Below are positions 61,775 through 64,000 of a DNA stretch of 64,000 nt, piece after piece. Below the pieces are notes generated by a model, which saw only the letters and a program-made list of their open reading frames with translations, made no database searches and was not told the origin of the DNA. Source of the stretch: Paracoccus ravus. Lineage in GTDB: Bacteria; Pseudomonadota; Alphaproteobacteria; Rhodobacterales; Rhodobacteraceae. The stretch lies in the NCBI RefSeq assembly GCF_004522175.1, contig NZ_SDEB01000018.1:1-64000 (forward strand), in the 5' to 3' direction. Every line of letters starts with the position of its first letter. Position 1 is the stretch's first letter. The position numbers and the translations under genes were made by a program.

Positions 61775-62766
61775 CAGTCACCGTCCTTTGCATTGAAGCC
61801 CACCGACAGGCCCAGTGCACCGCCGATCTCGGTCGCAAGAGTTTCCTGCGCCGTGTCGACCGCCTGCTGCAGGATTTCGACCTTGAGCCGGCCTGACGGC
61901 TCGGCGACTCCGGCAAGGACCGGATCATCCAGACCTTCCGCCAGCCTGAGGGCGCGCGCAAATGCCGCCTGTGTTTCGGGCGTGTCGGGAAGCAGCGCCG
62001 TCGCCAGATCCTGCATCCCCTGCAGTGACAGGGCAACGTTGCGCAGGCTGCGCAGCGCTGCGATGGCTTCGGCGCGTTCGGGGCGCGGCTTCGCGAATGT
62101 TCCAAGCGGCCGGCCAAGCCGCGTATCCGCCAGATGCTCGAGCCCGGTGACAAGCTGGGTGTAAAGCGCCTGCCTGGCCTCGCCCGCACTCAGAAAGGTG
62201 CTGTTGCCGTCGCTGCCCGGCTGGACGAGCAATGCCCCGTAGGCCGCCCATTCGGCGCGGATCTCCGTGGCCATTGCGGCAAGATCCGTCGCTGTCGCGC
62301 GACGCAGACGGCAAAGCACGTCGTCCGCGCCGGTGATATCCGACAGGTAGATCAGCCTTTCCAACCCGGAGAGGCCCCGTAGCGCAACCGAAAGATCGGA
62401 AAACGCCACGGGATCATTGATCGTCGGCGCGCCTGCATCGATCAGCGCCTGCTGAGCACGACGGCCCGAGGATTTAGGATCGGGCCAGAAGCTGATGGCA
62501 AGCGCGCGGCCATTGGTTTCGACCGGACCGAGGCGCAGGAAGTCGATCCGCGCCCAAACATCCCACGTCTGCTGGAACGGTTCCCGCAAATGCGTGGCGC
62601 TGCAATCCTGTTGCGCCGCGGCTGCCAGAGAGCCGGTGGTCCGGGCAAGATCGTCATAGGCTGGCAGGATGACATCGCGCACGGCCTCGGCCACGTCGGC
62701 ATGGGCGGGCATGGTGCCGATCAGGACCGACAGCGCCAATCCACGGATCAAAGCGATTCCAGCCAT
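61774..62766 (-). CDS. Imelysin-family periplasmic protein
   Basis: 330 residues with a signal peptide (LALSVLIGTMPAHA) and an imelysin/IrpA-like helical body (QQTWDVWARIDFLRLGPV, ALRGLSGLERLIYLSDI). Imelysin proteins such as EfeO bind iron or other metals outside the cell membrane. The frame is open upstream, but ATG 62766 begins the signal peptide. Overlaps the di-haem gene by 19 bases. Confidence 0.85.
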   Translation of the reverse strand: MAGIALIRGLALSVLIGTMPAHADVAEAVRDVILPAYDDLARTTGSLAAAAQQDCSATHLREPFQQTWDVWARIDFLRLGPVETNGRALAISFWPDPKSSGRRAQQALIDAGAPTINDPVAFSDLSVALRGLSGLERLIYLSDITGADDVLCRLRRATATDLAAMATEIRAEWAAYGALLVQPGSDGNSTFLSAGEARQALYTQLVTGLEHLADTRLGRPLGTFAKPRPERAEAIAALRSLRNVALSLQGMQDLATALLPDTPETQAAFARALRLAEGLDDPVLAGVAEPSGRLKVEILQQAVDTAQETLATEIGGALGLSVGFNAKDGD

Positions 62767-64000
62767 GCGATCAGCGCCTTTCTGTCTTGGGTGGGCAGGG
62801 CCACGACCGCTTCGCGTGCAGATTGTGCCTCGCCGCCATGCCACAGGATCGCCTCGATCAGCGAACGCGCCCTGCCGTCATGCAGGTAGTTCTCGGTGCC
62901 CGTGACCTGTTTGTTCAAGGAAATACCCCATAGCGGCGCAGTCCGCCATTCCCGCCCCGTAGCGCGGGATTCGGGACGGTTGTCCGCCAGCCCGTCCCCC
63001 ATGTCATGCAGCAGCATGTCGGTATGGGGCCAGATCAGCTGAAAGCTCTGCTCGGGCTGGTCGTTCAGCCGATGGGTCACGAATTTCGGGTTGTGACAGG
63101 ACGTGCAGCCAATCGAATAGGCGATCTCCTTTCCGCGCAAGACGGTCGGATCATCGACGTTGCGCCGTTCCGGCACGGCAAGATTTCGGGCGTAGAAGGT
63201 GACAAGGTCCAGCGCCTGACCATCAACCTCCAGCCCGTCACGAATGCCTGGCTCCTGTCCCGCTGTCGCGCTGAGACAATCCGACTGAGCGGCGGTGCAT
63301 TCACCCGAAGCGCCCGGAAAGAGCGGCGTGGAGAGGCCCATATCGTCGGCGAAGGCCTTGGCCGATTGCTCGCGGATCGTGGGTTTCCCCGCCTTCAATC
63401 CGAAGCGACCCAGAAGCGGGCGGCCCAATTCGTCCGACCAGACGATATTGGGGCGACCCGAGATGCCGTCGCCGTCGCGGTCCTCGGGATCGGCCAGTGC
63501 CAGGATATCGGCGGCGGGCACGGATTCAAGCAGCCCAAGTCCGATCATCTGTGGCGTCACGCGGGGCGAGATCATCAGGCCCTCATGCGGCGCGCCATAT
63601 CGATAGCCGTCGATCCCGTATCGCGGCTGCCGCAATTCGACGACAGTGCCATCGGCCAGGGTCACGGGAACGGCCGACCATTCGATCTCCATTCTGCCCT
63701 CTGCCAGATAGCCTTCCAGCGCCAGATCCTGCAACTGACCGCCATAGACCGGCTCGGGCATGGTCGGGATGTAATCCGGGATCAGCGGCTGGTCCCTGCC
63801 TCCGGGAACGGAAAGCCGCAGAAATGCCGAGACGCGGCTGTCCTCCGGATGTTCGGGCACATGGCCTCGCCCGTCCTTGATGTGGCAGTTCTGGCAGGAT
63901 CGCGCGTTGTAAAGCGGCCCCAACCCGTCGCTGCCCTTGGTTGAAGAGGGCGCGCCGACCCACAGCTTGCGGAAGATGCCGTTGCCGACCTTGAAGTCCA
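62748..64000 (-). CDS. Di-haem oxidoreductase (DUF1111), 5' end beyond the window
   Basis: At least 416 residues visible; the frame runs off the right edge, so the signal peptide is not seen. Two c-type haem sites, CQNCH and CTSCH, with GPLYNARSC near the start and GLGLLESVPAADIL and HDGRARSLIEAILWHGGEA further on. Family members are periplasmic electron carriers or peroxidase-like proteins. In this setting it probably sets the iron redox state for the imelysin protein. Confidence 0.9.
   Translation of the reverse strand, partial: DFKVGNGIFRKLWVGAPSSTKGSDGLGPLYNARSCQNCHIKDGRGHVPEHPEDSRVSAFLRLSVPGGRDQPLIPDYIPTMPEPVYGGQLQDLALEGYLAEGRMEIEWSAVPVTLADGTVVELRQPRYGIDGYRYGAPHEGLMISPRVTPQMIGLGLLESVPAADILALADPEDRDGDGISGRPNIVWSDELGRPLLGRFGLKAGKPTIREQSAKAFADDMGLSTPLFPGASGECTAAQSDCLSATAGQEPGIRDGLEVDGQALDLVTFYARNLAVPERRNVDDPTVLRGKEIAYSIGCTSCHNPKFVTHRLNDQPEQSFQLIWPHTDMLLHDMGDGLADNRPESRATGREWRTAPLWGISLNKQVTGTENYLHDGRARSLIEAILWHGGEAQSAREAVVALPTQDRKALIAWLESL

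Overview
The window is a 64 kb piece of GC-rich alphaproteobacterial DNA. It is almost certainly part of a repABC plasmid of a Rhodobacteraceae member, most like Paracoccus. That genus call is inference from the gene families, codon use and insertion sequences; no rRNA or housekeeping gene is present to settle it. I see no tRNA, rRNA or CRISPR array.

Layout. (1) 1-8.3 kb is a mobilization and backbone block: a MobP-type relaxase with a MobC-like accessory protein, a divergent VirC1/VirC2-like pair, a small lipoprotein, an ArdC antirestriction protein, a WGR-domain protein and the 3' half of a large ParB-like gene. (2) About 8.33-23.42 kb is foreign cargo sitting inside that ParB-like gene, whose 5' half reappears at 23.41-24.16 kb in the same orientation. 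The cargo has two parts: a DUF3604 / peptidyl-prolyl isomerase / HupE-UreJ island (9.2-14.6 kb), and a flavin-oxidoreductase island with an Old-Yellow-Enzyme reductase, a zinc-type dehydrogenase, two luciferase-like monooxygenases, SnoaL/NTF2-like proteins and a LysR regulator (15.2-23.2 kb). Copies of a short dispersed repeat lie at the seams. (3) 24.2-27.4 kb resumes the backbone with a DUF3768 protein and a UvrD-type helicase. (4) 27.4-34.7 kb is an SOS mutasome operon, imuA-imuB-dnaE2-cupin-reductase, under a perfect alphaproteobacterial LexA box and followed by an SRAP protein gene. dnaE2 carries two lesions and the cupin gene one. (5) 34.7-38.3 kb is the repABC replicon, with three parS-like palindromes and a candidate antisense RNA between repB and repC. 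(6) 38.7-43.5 kb holds a VapBC module, a 0.48 kb element bounded by inverted repeats, a truncated four-carbon sugar-acid locus (PdxA2, clipped TctC, GntR) and IS5 and MetY fragments.

(7) 43.8-47 kb and 53-56.9 kb hold two paralogous iron-complex-type ABC importers whose binding proteins share an unusual Cys-Cys motif; the second has an adjacent methyltransferase. Between them (46.8-52.2 kb) lies a lipid A/envelope-modification locus: a phosphatase, then response regulator, LAB_N protein, ArnT-like transferase, ArnC-like transferase and histidine kinase. An 11-bp-spaced direct repeat occurs in front of both the phosphatase and the LAB_N operon and is a good candidate for the response-regulator operator. 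(8) 57.1-60.6 kb is a nest of insertion sequences (ISNCY, IS30, an ISNCY remnant, an IS66 remnant). (9) 60.7-64 kb is an imelysin / di-haem oxidoreductase / DUF1513 cluster that runs off the window.

Overall the plasmid combines maintenance (repABC, parS, VapBC), transfer (mob, VirC-like, ArdC), mutagenic DNA repair, metal uptake and envelope modification, with clear signs of repeated insertion and gene decay.
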